Assembly (NCBI GenBank): GCA_021648125.1
Contig: JAKITK010000008.1
Span: 24,831-88,830 of the forward strand
Direction: 5' to 3'
DNA length: 64,000 nucleotides
Source of the DNA: Lysobacterales bacterium
GTDB lineage: Bacteria; Pseudomonadota; Gammaproteobacteria; Xanthomonadales; SZUA-36
In this document: one piece after another, positions 46,646 to 55,912 of the stretch
How positions within the stretch are numbered: position 1 is the stretch's first letter
Layout of the letters: each line of letters starts with the position of its first letter
Translations under genes and position numbers: made by a program
The notes under the pieces: model-generated
Seen by the model: the letters and a program-made list of their open reading frames with translations, nothing else
What the model was told of the DNA's origin: nothing
The model's database searches: none

Positions 46646-47701
46646 CTAGCGCATTTTTTCCTGCAGTTTCATCAACGCCTCACTACCCGGGTTCAAGTCT
46701 TTATAATCCTGGTGTACCAAAGCTTCAGGGACAGTATCACAGGCCTGATGCATAGTGGGCAGGTCTTCGTTGACATATAACAAGCCGGTGACTATTTGCT
46801 GCTTGAGGCGGTGTTTTTCCAGATAATGCAAGACTTTTTGTCGCGAAGTCGGGTCATACTCTTCATTGGTTTTTTTCAACACCAGCGTAGTGCCGTCGTG
46901 TAACTCAATCGGCATGGCTTCGCCGTCAGCATAGGCTGCGCGGATTTCTTCGCTGGGTGGGACAAAATCGGTATGAATGGCTGGGTGATAAAACTCCCGC
47001 ACATGCTCGTAACTTTTGGTTGAACCAATGTGGTTATTAAAGGTAACACAGGGAGAAATCACATCCAAGATGGCACAGCCACGGTGTTTCAGACCGGCTT
47101 TAATCAGTGGCACCAGTTGCTCTTTGTCGCCGGAAAAGCTGCGCGCGGCAAAGCTACCACCCAGAGTAATGGCGGTGGATACCGGATCGATAGCCTGCAG
47201 ATGATTCACATCACCTTTTTTATTGGTGCTGCCAGGGTCGGCAGCGGCTGAAAACTGACCTTTGGTAAGGCCATAAACGCCGTTGTTTTCGATAATATAA
47301 AGCATGTTCAGGTTGCGCCGAATAACATGGGCAAACTGACCCATGCCGATCGAGAGTGAGTCACCGTCACCGGAAAGCCCGATACAATAGAAATTGCGAT
47401 TGGCAGCCATAGCACCAGTTGCAATCGAGGGCATACGACCGTGCACAGAATTAAAGCCATGTGAGCCACTCAAAAAATAAGCCGGGGTCTTGCTCGAACA
47501 ACCAATGCCAGAAATCTTTATGACTTCTTCCGGGCGGGTATCCAGCTCCCAGAAAGCTTGTACAATGGCAGCGGTAATGGAGTCGTGTCCGCAACCGGCG
47601 CACAGGGTTGATGCAACCCCTTCATAATCGCGCAGGGTTAATCCCAGTTTGTTTTTTGTAAGACCGGGAAAATCAATGGTTGGTTTAGCCTGATAAGTCA
47701 T
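46646..47701 (-). CDS. korB: 2-oxoacid:ferredoxin oxidoreductase, beta subunit
   Basis: A 351-residue thiamine-diphosphate subunit. Cys residues in LCAGCGHD, GIGCSS and SPCVTFNNH provide the [4Fe-4S] ligands. The TPP motif is GLSGDGDSLSIG with ENNGVYGLTKGQ (second half GDG...N). Together with the alpha subunit it decarboxylates a 2-oxo acid, commonly 2-oxoglutarate or pyruvate, and passes electrons to ferredoxin. The alpha subunit overlaps it by four bases (ATGA). The precise substrate cannot be told. Confidence 0.88.
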   Translation of the reverse strand: MTYQAKPTIDFPGLTKNKLGLTLRDYEGVASTLCAGCGHDSITAAIVQAFWELDTRPEEVIKISGIGCSSKTPAYFLSGSHGFNSVHGRMPSIATGAMAANRNFYCIGLSGDGDSLSIGMGQFAHVIRRNLNMLYIIENNGVYGLTKGQFSAAADPGSTNKKGDVNHLQAIDPVSTAITLGGSFAARSFSGDKEQLVPLIKAGLKHRGCAILDVISPCVTFNNHIGSTKSYEHVREFYHPAIHTDFVPPSEEIRAAYADGEAMPIELHDGTTLVLKKTNEEYDPTSRQKVLHYLEKHRLKQQIVTGLLYVNEDLPTMHQACDTVPEALVHQDYKDLNPGSEALMKLQEKMR

Positions 47702-49512
47702 GCTAGCGACTCCCTGTTGAGTTGTTTAAGCACGCCCTTATAAATGCTATCGGCGGAAATTGGCATGCCGGCATAATAGAGTACGGAGGATAACTTGCCT
47801 GGGTTGACTGAAGTTTCCAGTTCTATCAGGGAGCGCATCTGGCCATCGCGGTTTTGCTCGACCACCATAACGCTGTCATGATTGTCGAGGAAATCGCTTA
47901 AATCCTGGTTGAATGGAAAAGCGCGTAAGCGCAGGTAGTTAACCGCAACCCCCTTTTCTGCTAGCAAGGCAATCGCTTCGCGGGCGGAAAGGTCGGTACT
48001 ACCGTAGGCAATCAGCCCGATGCGGGTATCTTCATTAGCTTTTTGCAACACCGGTGCCGGCATTAATACTTTTGCGGTGTCCCACTTTACTAATAAGCGG
48101 TCGACAACTTGTTGATACTCGTCGCTGTCTTCGGTATAGCCGCCAAAGCGGTTATGTCCGGATCCGCGTACAAAATAAACGCCTTTTTTGCTGCTGCCGG
48201 GGTAGGTGCGATAGGGTATGCCATCACCATCGACATCATCGAAGCGGTAAAAGTTTTCCACTTTTTCGAGATCTTCATCGCTCAAAACTTTACCGCGATC
48301 GGGTACATAATTGTCATCGAAGGAAATTTCATCAACCATCCAGTCATTCATGCCAATGTCCAGATCGCTAAGCATAAATACCGGGGTTTGTAAGCGCTCA
48401 GCCAGATCAAAAGACTGAATGGCCATGTGAAAACATTCGTGTGGGTCTTTCGGCAATAAGAATGGGTGGCGGGTGTCGCCGTGGGAGGCAAATGCACATA
48501 ACATTAGGTCACACTGTTGGGTGCGGGTTGGCATTCCAGTGGAAGGTCCGGTGCGTTGGACATTAATAAACACACAGGGGATTTCAGCATAATAGGCTAG
48601 GCCGATAAACTCACTCATCAGGGAAATGCCCGGACCTGATGTCGGGGTAAACGCCCTTGCACCGGCCCAGTTTGCGCTGATGGCCATACCGGCGGCGGCT
48701 AGCTCATCTTCAGCCTGAATAATGATAAAGCGGTTTTTGCCATCCTCGGTGGTGCGAAATTGCTGGCAGAAAGCTTTGAAACTATCCATCACCCCGGTAG
48801 ATGGGGTAATCGGATACCAAGCACCAACCGTTGCCCCGGCATACACACAACCCAGCCCGGCGGCGGTGTTGCCATCAATCATAATAGAGTGATCGAGATT
48901 TTTAGAGGCTTCGATGCGGAACGCAAGCGGGTAATCAAAATGTTCGTGAACATAGTTATAACCCAGATTAATTGCCTCCAGGTTACCGCCTACCAACTTT
49001 GGTTTGCTGGCAAAAATCTCTTCCAGCAAGGTTTTTACGATATCCATGTCAATATTCAGAAAGGCACAAACGGCGCCCACATAGGCGATGTTTTTCATCA
49101 GAATGCGGATGCGGGCGTTAGCAAAATGCTCGTTGACCAGCTTGGCGAACGGTATGCCTACAGTGGTAATGTCCTCACGCTGCATGCTTTTATCACGGGG
49201 CCAAGTGCTGTCATAAAGCAAATAGCCTCCCGGGCTCACTAGTGCCAAATCTTTCTGGTAGGTTTGGGCATTCATCGCCACCATTAAATCAACCCGCTCG
49301 GAACGACCACACCAGCCTTGGCCGTTGGCGCGGATTTCATACCATGTAGGCATGCCCTGAATGTTTGAAGGAAACAGATTTTTGCCACTAACCGGAACCC
49401 CGGAGCGGAAAATTGCTTTCATCAGCAATCCGTTGGCGCTGGCGGAACCGGTGCCGTTTACGGTGGCGATTTTTAATACAAAGTCATTGGCCCGGCTGTG
49501 GGTGTCTGGCAT
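47698..49512 (-). CDS. korA: 2-oxoacid:ferredoxin oxidoreductase, fused gamma-alpha subunit
   Basis: A 604-residue subunit in which an N-terminal gamma domain (KIATVNGTGSASANGLL, residues 10-190) is fused to the alpha domain (from about residue 210: DGNTAAGLGCVYAGATVGAWYPITPST). This gamma-alpha fusion is typical of KorA-type enzymes. It works with the beta subunit encoded just after it and with the flavoprotein encoded just before it (14 bases). Substrate, direction and electron carrier are unresolved. Confidence 0.88.
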   Translation of the reverse strand: MPDTHSRANDFVLKIATVNGTGSASANGLLMKAIFRSGVPVSGKNLFPSNIQGMPTWYEIRANGQGWCGRSERVDLMVAMNAQTYQKDLALVSPGGYLLYDSTWPRDKSMQREDITTVGIPFAKLVNEHFANARIRILMKNIAYVGAVCAFLNIDMDIVKTLLEEIFASKPKLVGGNLEAINLGYNYVHEHFDYPLAFRIEASKNLDHSIMIDGNTAAGLGCVYAGATVGAWYPITPSTGVMDSFKAFCQQFRTTEDGKNRFIIIQAEDELAAAGMAISANWAGARAFTPTSGPGISLMSEFIGLAYYAEIPCVFINVQRTGPSTGMPTRTQQCDLMLCAFASHGDTRHPFLLPKDPHECFHMAIQSFDLAERLQTPVFMLSDLDIGMNDWMVDEISFDDNYVPDRGKVLSDEDLEKVENFYRFDDVDGDGIPYRTYPGSSKKGVYFVRGSGHNRFGGYTEDSDEYQQVVDRLLVKWDTAKVLMPAPVLQKANEDTRIGLIAYGSTDLSAREAIALLAEKGVAVNYLRLRAFPFNQDLSDFLDNHDSVMVVEQNRDGQMRSLIELETSVNPGKLSSVLYYAGMPISADSIYKGVLKQLNRESLA

Positions 49513-49526
49513 GGTTAGTTTTCTCG

Positions 49527-51296
49527 TTATTGGGCGTGAGGGTGGGTAAGCAGGGATTTTTGCATATCCCAGGCAGCGGTTGGGCAGCGTTCAGCACACA
49601 GGCTGCAGTGAAGACATAAGTTTTCATCTTTAACCATTACCCGCTGGGTTTGTACTAATGGCCCGGAAACATATAAATCCTGTTCGTGGTTATCCGCTGG
49701 GGCTTTCAGTTGGTCGCGCAACTGGTCTTCAGTTTCAGCTAAGTCGGTGAAAGTAATGCAGTTAGTAGGGCATATATCCACACAGGCATCGCACTCTATA
49801 CACAAGTCATCGGTAAACACGGTCTGCACATCACAGTTCAAACAGCGTTCAACTTCAGTTGCCATTTGTTCAGCATCAAAACCCAGCTCGACTTCAGTAT
49901 TCAGATCCTTAAAGCGATTGACTAAGTCTACATGCTGCATTTGTGAACGGTGTGCCGGGTTGAACTGGTTGGGAAAGCTCCATTCGTGCATGCCCATTTT
50001 TTGGCTGGTAAGGTTGACCAAGTCCGGCAGGCGCTCGGTCAGTGGTAGCTTCTGACAATACTGATGGATGGAAATAGCAGCCTGATGTCCGTGCTCTACT
50101 GCCCAAATGATGTTTTTCGGGCCAAATGCCGCATCGCCGCCGAAGAAAACGCCAGCAACATTTGACTGAAAAGTGGTTTCATCTACTTCCGGCTCGTCCC
50201 ATTTATTAAACTTAATTCCAGCGGCTTCATCAATCCAGGGGAAGGCGTTTTCCTGACCGATGGCGAGGATGACATCATCACAGGGAATCATCACTTCACC
50301 GTTGGTTGTGGATTTGGTAATACGGCCGTTATTATCAACTTCGTACTCCATCAGGTCAAAAATCATGCCGGTAAGCTTGCCGTTTTCAATGACGAACTCG
50401 CGGGGTGAATGATTGATTACAATTTCGACATTTTCTTCTTCGGCATCTTCCAGCTCCCAGGCAGAAGCCTTAAAGAATTCGCGCGGCTTACGCGCCATCA
50501 CCTTGACCTCTTTGGCCCCGAGGCGCAGAGAGGTGCGACAGCAATCCATGGCTGTATTGCCAACCCCGATAATCAAAACTCGTTCGCCAATGCTTTCGAT
50601 ATGCTCAAAGGCTACGGATTTTAGCCAGTCGATACCAATATGTAGGTTTTCATCAGTTTCTCTGCCGGGTAGCACCAGATCTTTACCTTGAGGCGCGCCG
50701 GTACCGACAAAGACTGCATCATAACCCTCGTTCAATAAAGTGCTCAGGCTTTCAACAGGAGTGTTCAAGCGCAGGTCCACACCCATATTTACGATGTTGT
50801 CGATTTCTTCATTTAAAACTTCAGCAGGCAGGCGGAACGAAGGAATGTTGTAACGCATCAGGCCGCCGGGAACATCTTGAGCTTCAAAAATGGTGCACTC
50901 ATAACCTAATGGCATGAGGTCGTTAGCGACTGCTAACGATGCACAGCCGGCCCCTACCAGAGCTACTTTATAGCCATTTTTTTCTGTAGGGATAGTGGGC
51001 AGGCGGTCTTGAATATCATCTTTGTGGTCAGCGGCTACGCGTTTTAAGCGGCATATGGCAACCGGCTTTTCTTCTACCCGGCCACGGCGGCAGGCCGGTT
51101 CGCAGGGGCGGTCACAAACCCGGCCGAGAATCCCGGGAAATACATTGCTGTGCCGGTTCACCATATAGGCATCGGAATAGCGCCCCTGGGAAATCAGGCG
51201 AATGTATTCCGGAACATCGGTGTGTGCGGGACAGGCCCACTGACAATCGACTACTTTATGAAAGTAATCGGGGTTGCTGATATCGGTTTTTTTCAT
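49527..51296 (-). CDS. GltD/Nfn-like FAD oxidoreductase with two [4Fe-4S] ferredoxin motifs
   Basis: A 589-residue flavoprotein. The N-terminal cysteine set (CQWACPAH, CDRPCEPACRRG) is that of glutamate-synthase small subunit relatives. FAD (VALVGAGCASLAVA) and NAD(P) (VLIIGVGNTAMDCCRTSLRLG) motifs follow at about residues 110 and 245. The C-terminus has two clusters, CIECDACVDICP and CLHCSLCAERCP, absent from plain GltD. As first gene of the group with korA and korB it should couple the 2-oxoacid enzyme to NAD(P)H or quinone. It lies downstream of fnr on the same strand. Confidence 0.88.
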   Translation of the reverse strand: MKKTDISNPDYFHKVVDCQWACPAHTDVPEYIRLISQGRYSDAYMVNRHSNVFPGILGRVCDRPCEPACRRGRVEEKPVAICRLKRVAADHKDDIQDRLPTIPTEKNGYKVALVGAGCASLAVANDLMPLGYECTIFEAQDVPGGLMRYNIPSFRLPAEVLNEEIDNIVNMGVDLRLNTPVESLSTLLNEGYDAVFVGTGAPQGKDLVLPGRETDENLHIGIDWLKSVAFEHIESIGERVLIIGVGNTAMDCCRTSLRLGAKEVKVMARKPREFFKASAWELEDAEEENVEIVINHSPREFVIENGKLTGMIFDLMEYEVDNNGRITKSTTNGEVMIPCDDVILAIGQENAFPWIDEAAGIKFNKWDEPEVDETTFQSNVAGVFFGGDAAFGPKNIIWAVEHGHQAAISIHQYCQKLPLTERLPDLVNLTSQKMGMHEWSFPNQFNPAHRSQMQHVDLVNRFKDLNTEVELGFDAEQMATEVERCLNCDVQTVFTDDLCIECDACVDICPTNCITFTDLAETEDQLRDQLKAPADNHEQDLYVSGPLVQTQRVMVKDENLCLHCSLCAERCPTAAWDMQKSLLTHPHAQ

Positions 51297-51395
51297 AAAA
51301 GCCCCGTAAAATTTTCTTATTCTCTCCCTGTAGGGAGTCTATTATTATGTCGATAGTAACACCAGTAACAATTTCATCTCACTGTTATCCCGACT

Positions 51396-52154
51396 TTACC
51401 AGGTAGCGGTTCCGGCGGCTTTACATAATGCGTCTTTATCTAACAACTGCACAAGCTTGCGGTCTACTTTAATTAGACCTTTTTTCTGGAAACGGGCGAG
51501 CACCCGACTAACAGTCTCTGTTGCCAAACGCAGGTAATTGGCGATATCGCTTCGCGACATTGCCAGATTGAATTCTTTGGAGGAGTATCCCCGAGCTTTG
51601 AAACGAGATGCCAGGCTTAGCAAAAACGCTGCCATGCGCTCATCGGCCGAGTGATCAGCTGCGGCTGCGGAGAGGTCCGAAATACGCCGACTCAACAGGC
51701 GAAACATATGGTTTTGTAATTCAGGCATTTGCTGGGATAGCGTGGTGACCTCATCATATTGCAGCTTACATACGCTGCTGGTTCCCAGTGCTGTGGCATT
51801 GCTTACATGCACGCCTTGATAAATAGCATCCAGTCCGAGCAGTTCGCCGGCGAGATGAAAACCTAAAACCTGTTCGCGGCCGGCAGCATCTACAACATAT
51901 GTTTTGAAGCAGCCGGAGCGGACAGCGTATATATCTGAAAAATCATCAGCCACCCGGAATAAGTGGTCGCCGTTTTGTAGAGGACGGGTTTTATGGACGA
52001 TTTTTTCAAAGGTTTTAAGCTGGGGGGAGTCCATGGTTGCAGGCAGGCACAGCTTGCCGAGACCGCACTTGGTGCACGCTACCTGTGACACAGGAGCAAG
52101 CCTAGGGCTCCGTAGCCCGTCGGTTTTTCCTTTATGTAGTTGCTGATCCACCAT
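51396..52154 (-). CDS. fnr: FNR/ANR family oxygen-sensing transcription regulator
   Basis: A 252-residue Crp-Fnr regulator. Cys27, Cys30 and Cys36 (CTKCGLGKLC) plus Cys129 (SVCKL) reproduce the spacing of the E. coli FNR cluster ligands (3, 6 and 93 residues apart), so a [4Fe-4S] oxygen sensor is expected. The C-terminal helix-turn-helix MSRSDIANYLRLATETVSR has the Glu-Ser-Arg pattern that reads TTGAT-N4-ATCAA. A perfect box of that type lies 1.6 kb away, upstream of hemN. In Pseudomonas anr and hemN are also close together. Confidence 0.95.
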   Translation of the reverse strand: MVDQQLHKGKTDGLRSPRLAPVSQVACTKCGLGKLCLPATMDSPQLKTFEKIVHKTRPLQNGDHLFRVADDFSDIYAVRSGCFKTYVVDAAGREQVLGFHLAGELLGLDAIYQGVHVSNATALGTSSVCKLQYDEVTTLSQQMPELQNHMFRLLSRRISDLSAAAADHSADERMAAFLLSLASRFKARGYSSKEFNLAMSRSDIANYLRLATETVSRVLARFQKKGLIKVDRKLVQLLDKDALCKAAGTATW

Positions 52155-52267
52155 AGATGAATACTTTAATCGCTGACCAGCGTTTATTTTATGCTACAAA
52201 CGGCTCAGGCTCAAAGGTTACGATAGATTTAATTTTACGACCTTATGCTTAAATCCTTATAGTCGGC

Positions 52268-53668
52268 TTATATCATCTTGGAAAATCGGGCTTTATTGCC
52301 GGTTTGTTTTAAGTATTGGTCAAAGATCATCGCGATGGAACGCAACAACAGTCGCCCTTGCGGAGTAACTTCGAGATAGTCCTCAGTCAGCACAACAAGC
52401 CCGTCGGCTGCCTGTACTTCGAGCAATTCCAGCTCCACCGAAAAATACTGGCGGAAATTAATATGAAACTTGTTTGAAAATGCGTTGAAATTCACCCTAT
52501 CCTGACACATAATTTGCTGAATTATAGTGCGGCGTAGGCGGTCTTCGTCGTTCATTACCAAGCCCCTGGTAATGGGCAGTTGGTCGTTTTCCAGCTCGGC
52601 CTGGTAGTCAGCGATGATTTTCTGGTTTTGGGAGTAACAATCCCCGACTTGACCGATTGAACTTACCCCCAGACCGATGAGGTCACAGCGCGCCATGGTG
52701 GAATAGCCCTGAAAGTTACGCTGCAATGTCCCCTCATCTTGGGCCACGCAAAGCTCATCGCTTTCAAGGGCAAAGTGATCCATGCCGATATAGCGATAAC
52801 CGGCGGTGGTGAGTTGTTGAATGGTTGCAGCAAACATCTTCAGCTTGGTTTCTGCACTCGGCAGGCTTTCCTCTTTGATCAACCGTTGGGCGCGGAACAG
52901 TTCAGGCAAGTGGGCATAACTATAAATCGATAAACGATCCGGACGCATGGCGATGACGGTATCGAGAGTTTGCTTGAAGCTGTTGACGGTTTGATGCGGC
53001 AAGCCGTAGATCAAATCCACGGAAATAGATCGGAAGCCCTGCTGGCGCGCACGAACAATTAGTGCTTCGGTTTGTTCAGGGCTTTGAATGCGATTTACCA
53101 CCCTTTGTACAATCGGGTTAAAGTCCTGTATTCCCAAGCTTATACGGTTAAATCCAAGCTCTGCGAGAAGGTCGATACGGTTTTCATCCATGGTACGGGG
53201 GTCTATTTCAATCGACCATTCGTGCCGACCGCTTTGCGGTATATTAAAATATTCACGCAATTGCGCCATTAGCCCGGCCAGCTGCGCATCGCTTAGATAA
53301 GTTGGTGTGCCGCCGCCAAAGTGTAGCTGTACCACATCCCGGTCGTGGTCAAATAGTGCTGCCTGTAGTTCGATTTCCCGATACAGTGCGCGCAAATATG
53401 GGACTGCCTGTTCCGGGTGTTGGCTGACTTTTTTGTTGCAACCGCAGTAATAGCAAAGCTCATGACAGAATGGAATATGTACATATAGCGACAGCGGACG
53501 GGGGATCAACTCTTCATTACTGAACTGAACCTGTTGCCGGTAAACGGCTGCATTAAAGCTATCAGAAAACTGAACCGCGGTCGGGTAGGAGGTATAACGG
53601 GGGCCCTGCTTATTGTATTTCCGAATCAGGCCTGCATCGAAATGAGTTGTTTCAAGTGCTGTTTTCAT
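52268..53668 (-). CDS. hemN: Oxygen-independent coproporphyrinogen III dehydrogenase
   Basis: A 466-residue radical SAM enzyme that converts coproporphyrinogen III to protoporphyrinogen IX without oxygen, for heme synthesis under anoxia. Cys68, Cys72 and Cys75 (CHELCYYC) bind the cluster, with an extra Cys77 as in HemN; FGGGTPTYL and the Glu-rich barrel motifs follow. ATG 53668 is preferred over TTG 53677 because it fits the family start and GGGA is upstream. An FNR box centred at exactly -41.5 from a predicted start site near 53698 indicates FNR activation when oxygen is low. Confidence 0.95.
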   Translation of the reverse strand: MKTALETTHFDAGLIRKYNKQGPRYTSYPTAVQFSDSFNAAVYRQQVQFSNEELIPRPLSLYVHIPFCHELCYYCGCNKKVSQHPEQAVPYLRALYREIELQAALFDHDRDVVQLHFGGGTPTYLSDAQLAGLMAQLREYFNIPQSGRHEWSIEIDPRTMDENRIDLLAELGFNRISLGIQDFNPIVQRVVNRIQSPEQTEALIVRARQQGFRSISVDLIYGLPHQTVNSFKQTLDTVIAMRPDRLSIYSYAHLPELFRAQRLIKEESLPSAETKLKMFAATIQQLTTAGYRYIGMDHFALESDELCVAQDEGTLQRNFQGYSTMARCDLIGLGVSSIGQVGDCYSQNQKIIADYQAELENDQLPITRGLVMNDEDRLRRTIIQQIMCQDRVNFNAFSNKFHINFRQYFSVELELLEVQAADGLVVLTEDYLEVTPQGRLLLRSIAMIFDQYLKQTGNKARFSKMI

Positions 53669-53697
53669 AGTTCCCAATAATTAGATGAATTACTCAG

Positions 53698-53746
53698 ACT
53701 GAAGAATATAGCGCTTAAATGGGTGTGGCCACTTGATAAAGATCAA
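53698..53746 (-). promoter_or_regulatory. FNR-dependent hemN promoter
   Basis: The FNR box TTGATAAAGATCAA at 53733-53746 is a perfect TTGAT-N4-ATCAA. On the minus strand a -10 element TATATT (53710-53705) implies a start near 53698, placing the box centre at -41.5, the classical class II activation position. The box is symmetric, so it could also serve the plus strand. Confidence 0.85.
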
Positions 53747-53777
53747 TTTAAGTGTAGCTTGATGAAATACTGACCTA

Positions 53778-53917
53778 TGTCATGTCGCTGTCGTCGTTAT
53801 ATGCGTAAAATCATTGTCGCTGGAGCAGGCAACCGATGCTCCGGTGTTGATTCTCATATTGAGACGCTCCGTTACGGGATATTCAACCGAAGCTGGTAAC
53901 GGCTTCGGTTTTTTTTG
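53778..53917 (+). ncRNA. Candidate FNR-linked small RNA
   Basis: The plus strand between the FNR box and queD has no protein-coding gene but ends in a strong intrinsic terminator (53885-53917) that serves no plus-strand gene. Upstream of it, 53822-53842 forms a perfect 6-bp hairpin (GGAGCA / TGCTCC). A -10-like AATACT (53766-53771) suggests a start near 53778, about 38 bases from the centre of the FNR box, giving a transcript of roughly 140 bases. FNR/Anr-controlled small RNAs are known (PhrS in Pseudomonas), but identity with any known RNA is not claimed. It is a prediction from structure and position. Confidence 0.55.
53885..53917 (+). terminator. Rho-independent terminator on the plus strand
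   Basis: A perfect 9-bp stem AACCGAAGC / GCTTCGGTT with an 8-base loop is followed directly by a run of T on the plus strand. On the minus strand no U run follows the hairpin, so it does not terminate queD. Confidence 0.9.
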
Positions 53918-53924
53918 TTTGTAA

Positions 53925-54281
53925 TTACTTCCCCCGATAAACACAGCCCGCATTACAGGTTTCCTGAACAACAACTTTGCTGATACTCGGCAGCACCGGC
54001 TGTAGTTTCTGCCAGATCCAGCGAGCCAGATTCTCAGAGGTTGGGTTTTCCAAGCCTTCAATCTCGTTCAAATAATTATGATCAAGCCGGTCATACAAAG
54101 GCTGAAACGCCAGCTTGAGATCGGCAAAATCCATCACCCAACCGCTTTGTTCACCCACATCACCGGAAACATGTACTTCAATCCGGAAAGAATGCCCGTG
54201 CAGGCGGGCGCATTTATGTCCTGCCGGTACATTTGGCAAGTGATGGGCTGCCTCTACCTGAAATACTCTGAAAATTTCCAT
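53925..54281 (-). CDS. queD: 6-carboxytetrahydropterin synthase (QueD)
   Basis: A 118-residue zinc enzyme that makes 6-carboxy-5,6,7,8-tetrahydropterin for queuosine. Zinc ligands are His13 or His14, His28 and His30 (AAHHLPN, LHGHSF); the catalytic Cys24 lies between them, and ENPTSENLARWIW is typical. ATG 54281 shares its A with the last base of the hemL stop (TAATG), so translation is coupled. TTG 54299 was rejected because it lies inside hemL and has no ribosome site. Confidence 0.93.
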   Translation of the reverse strand: MEIFRVFQVEAAHHLPNVPAGHKCARLHGHSFRIEVHVSGDVGEQSGWVMDFADLKLAFQPLYDRLDHNYLNEIEGLENPTSENLARWIWQKLQPVLPSISKVVVQETCNAGCVYRGK

Positions 54282-55558
54282 TACAACTCCCGAAAACAAG
54301 CAGCCGCGGCCGCGATAGTTTCATCAATTAATTGATTACTATGTGCCTGTGACATAAATCCGGCTTCATAGGCAGAGGGTGCAAGATAAACCCCGCGCTC
54401 CAGCATGCCGTGGAAAAAATGTTTAAAACGTTCAATATTGCAATTGGTGGCTTGCTCAAAGTTGGTGACTTCACTCAGATCAGTAAAGAACACACCAAAC
54501 ATACCACCCACCTGAGTAGTGGCTAGGGGAACTCCAGCTTCATTGGCTGCGGCTTTAAGCCCTTTCAGCAAGCGGGTAGTTTTGTTTTCAAGCTCGGTAT
54601 AAAACCCGGGCTGGCTGATAATTTCCAGATTCGCCAACCCGGCTGCCATCGCCACCGGATTACCGGAAAGCGTGCCCGCCTGATATACCGGGCCTGAGGG
54701 CGCAATCATCTGCATATATTTATGTTTACCACCAAAAGCACCGACCGGCATGCCGGCACCAATCACTTTGCCGAAAGTAGAAAGATCCGGGGTGATATTA
54801 AAGCGCTCCTGCGCGCCACCCAGAGCCACCCGAAAACCGGTCATAACTTCATCAAACACCAGCAGACTCGCATGGGTGTCGCAAAGTTCACGCAAAGCTT
54901 CCAGAAATCCCGGCTGCGGAGGAATGCAATTCATATTCCCGGCGACCGGTTCAACAAAAATGGCCGCAATGGTGTCACCCTCAGCCGCCATAAATTCACG
55001 AATGGCCGTTTCATCGTTGTAAGCTAGCGTCACGGTGAGGTCCGCTAGGCACTTTGGTACGCCCGGGGATGTAGGCACGCCCAGCGTCAGGGCGCCGGAA
55101 CCGGCTTTCACCAGAAAGCTATCGGCATGTCCGTGGTAGCAACCCTCGAATTTGATGAAACGATCGCGCTTGGTAGCCGCCCGAGCTAATCGCAGAGCAC
55201 TCATGGTGGCCTCAGTGCCGGAATTAACCATGCGCACCATGTCCATTGCCGGAATTAGCCCACAAATTTTCTCAGCCATGGTAACCTCTGCTGCTGCCGG
55301 GGCACCAAAACTCAGGCCCTTTGCAACGGCAGCTTGTACAGCCGCTAAAATAGCGGGATGGGAGTGTCCCGCAATCATCGGCCCCCAAGAACCCACATAA
55401 TCAATATAGGCTTTGCCGTCGACATCATAAAGATGTGCGCCTTCAGCACGCTCAAAAAATATTGGTGTACCACCAACCCCATTAAAAGCACGAACCGGTG
55501 AGTTAACCCCGCCCGGTATATGGCGTTTGGCGCGGGTAAATAATTCCTTACTGTGCAT
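54281..55558 (-). CDS. hemL: Glutamate-1-semialdehyde aminotransferase
   Basis: A 425-residue PLP enzyme that makes 5-aminolevulinate, the first committed heme precursor of the C5 pathway. The PLP-lysine lies in [18 protein letters not shown], and [20 protein letters not shown] and the [15 protein letters not shown] loop are typical. It is coupled to queD. With hemN and hemY it makes three heme-pathway enzymes in one window. It diverges from the rubredoxin gene. Confidence 0.96.
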   Translation of the reverse strand: MHSKELFTRAKRHIPGGVNSPVRAFNGVGGTPIFFERAEGAHLYDVDGKAYIDYVGSWGPMIAGHSHPAILAAVQAAVAKGLSFGAPAAAEVTMAEKICGLIPAMDMVRMVNSGTEATMSALRLARAATKRDRFIKFEGCYHGHADSFLVKAGSGALTLGVPTSPGVPKCLADLTVTLAYNDETAIREFMAAEGDTIAAIFVEPVAGNMNCIPPQPGFLEALRELCDTHASLLVFDEVMTGFRVALGGAQERFNITPDLSTFGKVIGAGMPVGAFGGKHKYMQMIAPSGPVYQAGTLSGNPVAMAAGLANLEIISQPGFYTELENKTTRLLKGLKAAANEAGVPLATTQVGGMFGVFFTDLSEVTNFEQATNCNIERFKHFFHGMLERGVYLAPSAYEAGFMSQAHSNQLIDETIAAAAACFREL

Positions 55559-55703
55559 TTTTAAATCCTTAATTCTTGTCGAAAACAGCGTGTATTTTAC
55601 CGCTTCCCACCTGATCAGGGGCAGAAACCTGTTAGGGCTTGTGATTTAATATTTAGCACCGATATTAAGTTGCAACAGTGGCACAACGACCAGCAATAAC
55701 AAA

Positions 55704-55907
55704 ATGGATAATATAGTGAGCGAAGAAACTAACAACAGCGAGTATAAAATTTGGATTTGCATCGTCTGCGGCTGGATTTACAACGAAGAAAAAGGCGATC
55801 CCGATGAAGGCTTTACCCCCGGTACCCGTTGGCAAGATATTCCCATCTGGTGGGTTTGCCCAGATTGCGGCGTAGGCAAAGAAGACTTTGAGATGGAGGA
55901 GCTTTAA
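55704..55907 (+). CDS. Rubredoxin
   Basis: A 67-residue iron protein with two CxxC pairs, Cys19/Cys22 (CIVCGW) and Cys52/Cys55 (CPDCGVGKEDFE), the typical rubredoxin Fe(Cys)4 site. The conserved aromatic core is WICIVCGWIYNEEKGDPDEG. Rubredoxins carry single electrons, for alkane hydroxylation, oxygen or peroxide detoxification, or to ferredoxin-linked partners. No rubredoxin reductase or alkane hydroxylase is next to it. A REP-type element begins five bases after its stop. Confidence 0.95.
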   Translation: MDNIVSEETNNSEYKIWICIVCGWIYNEEKGDPDEGFTPGTRWQDIPIWWVCPDCGVGKEDFEMEEL

Positions 55908-55912
55908 CTCCG

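Noticed and set aside
51328..51339. TCCCTGTAGGGA palindrome after fnr as an operator or terminator
   Set aside because: Only a 5-bp stem with a 2-base loop, too small for a terminator and without a known regulator motif.
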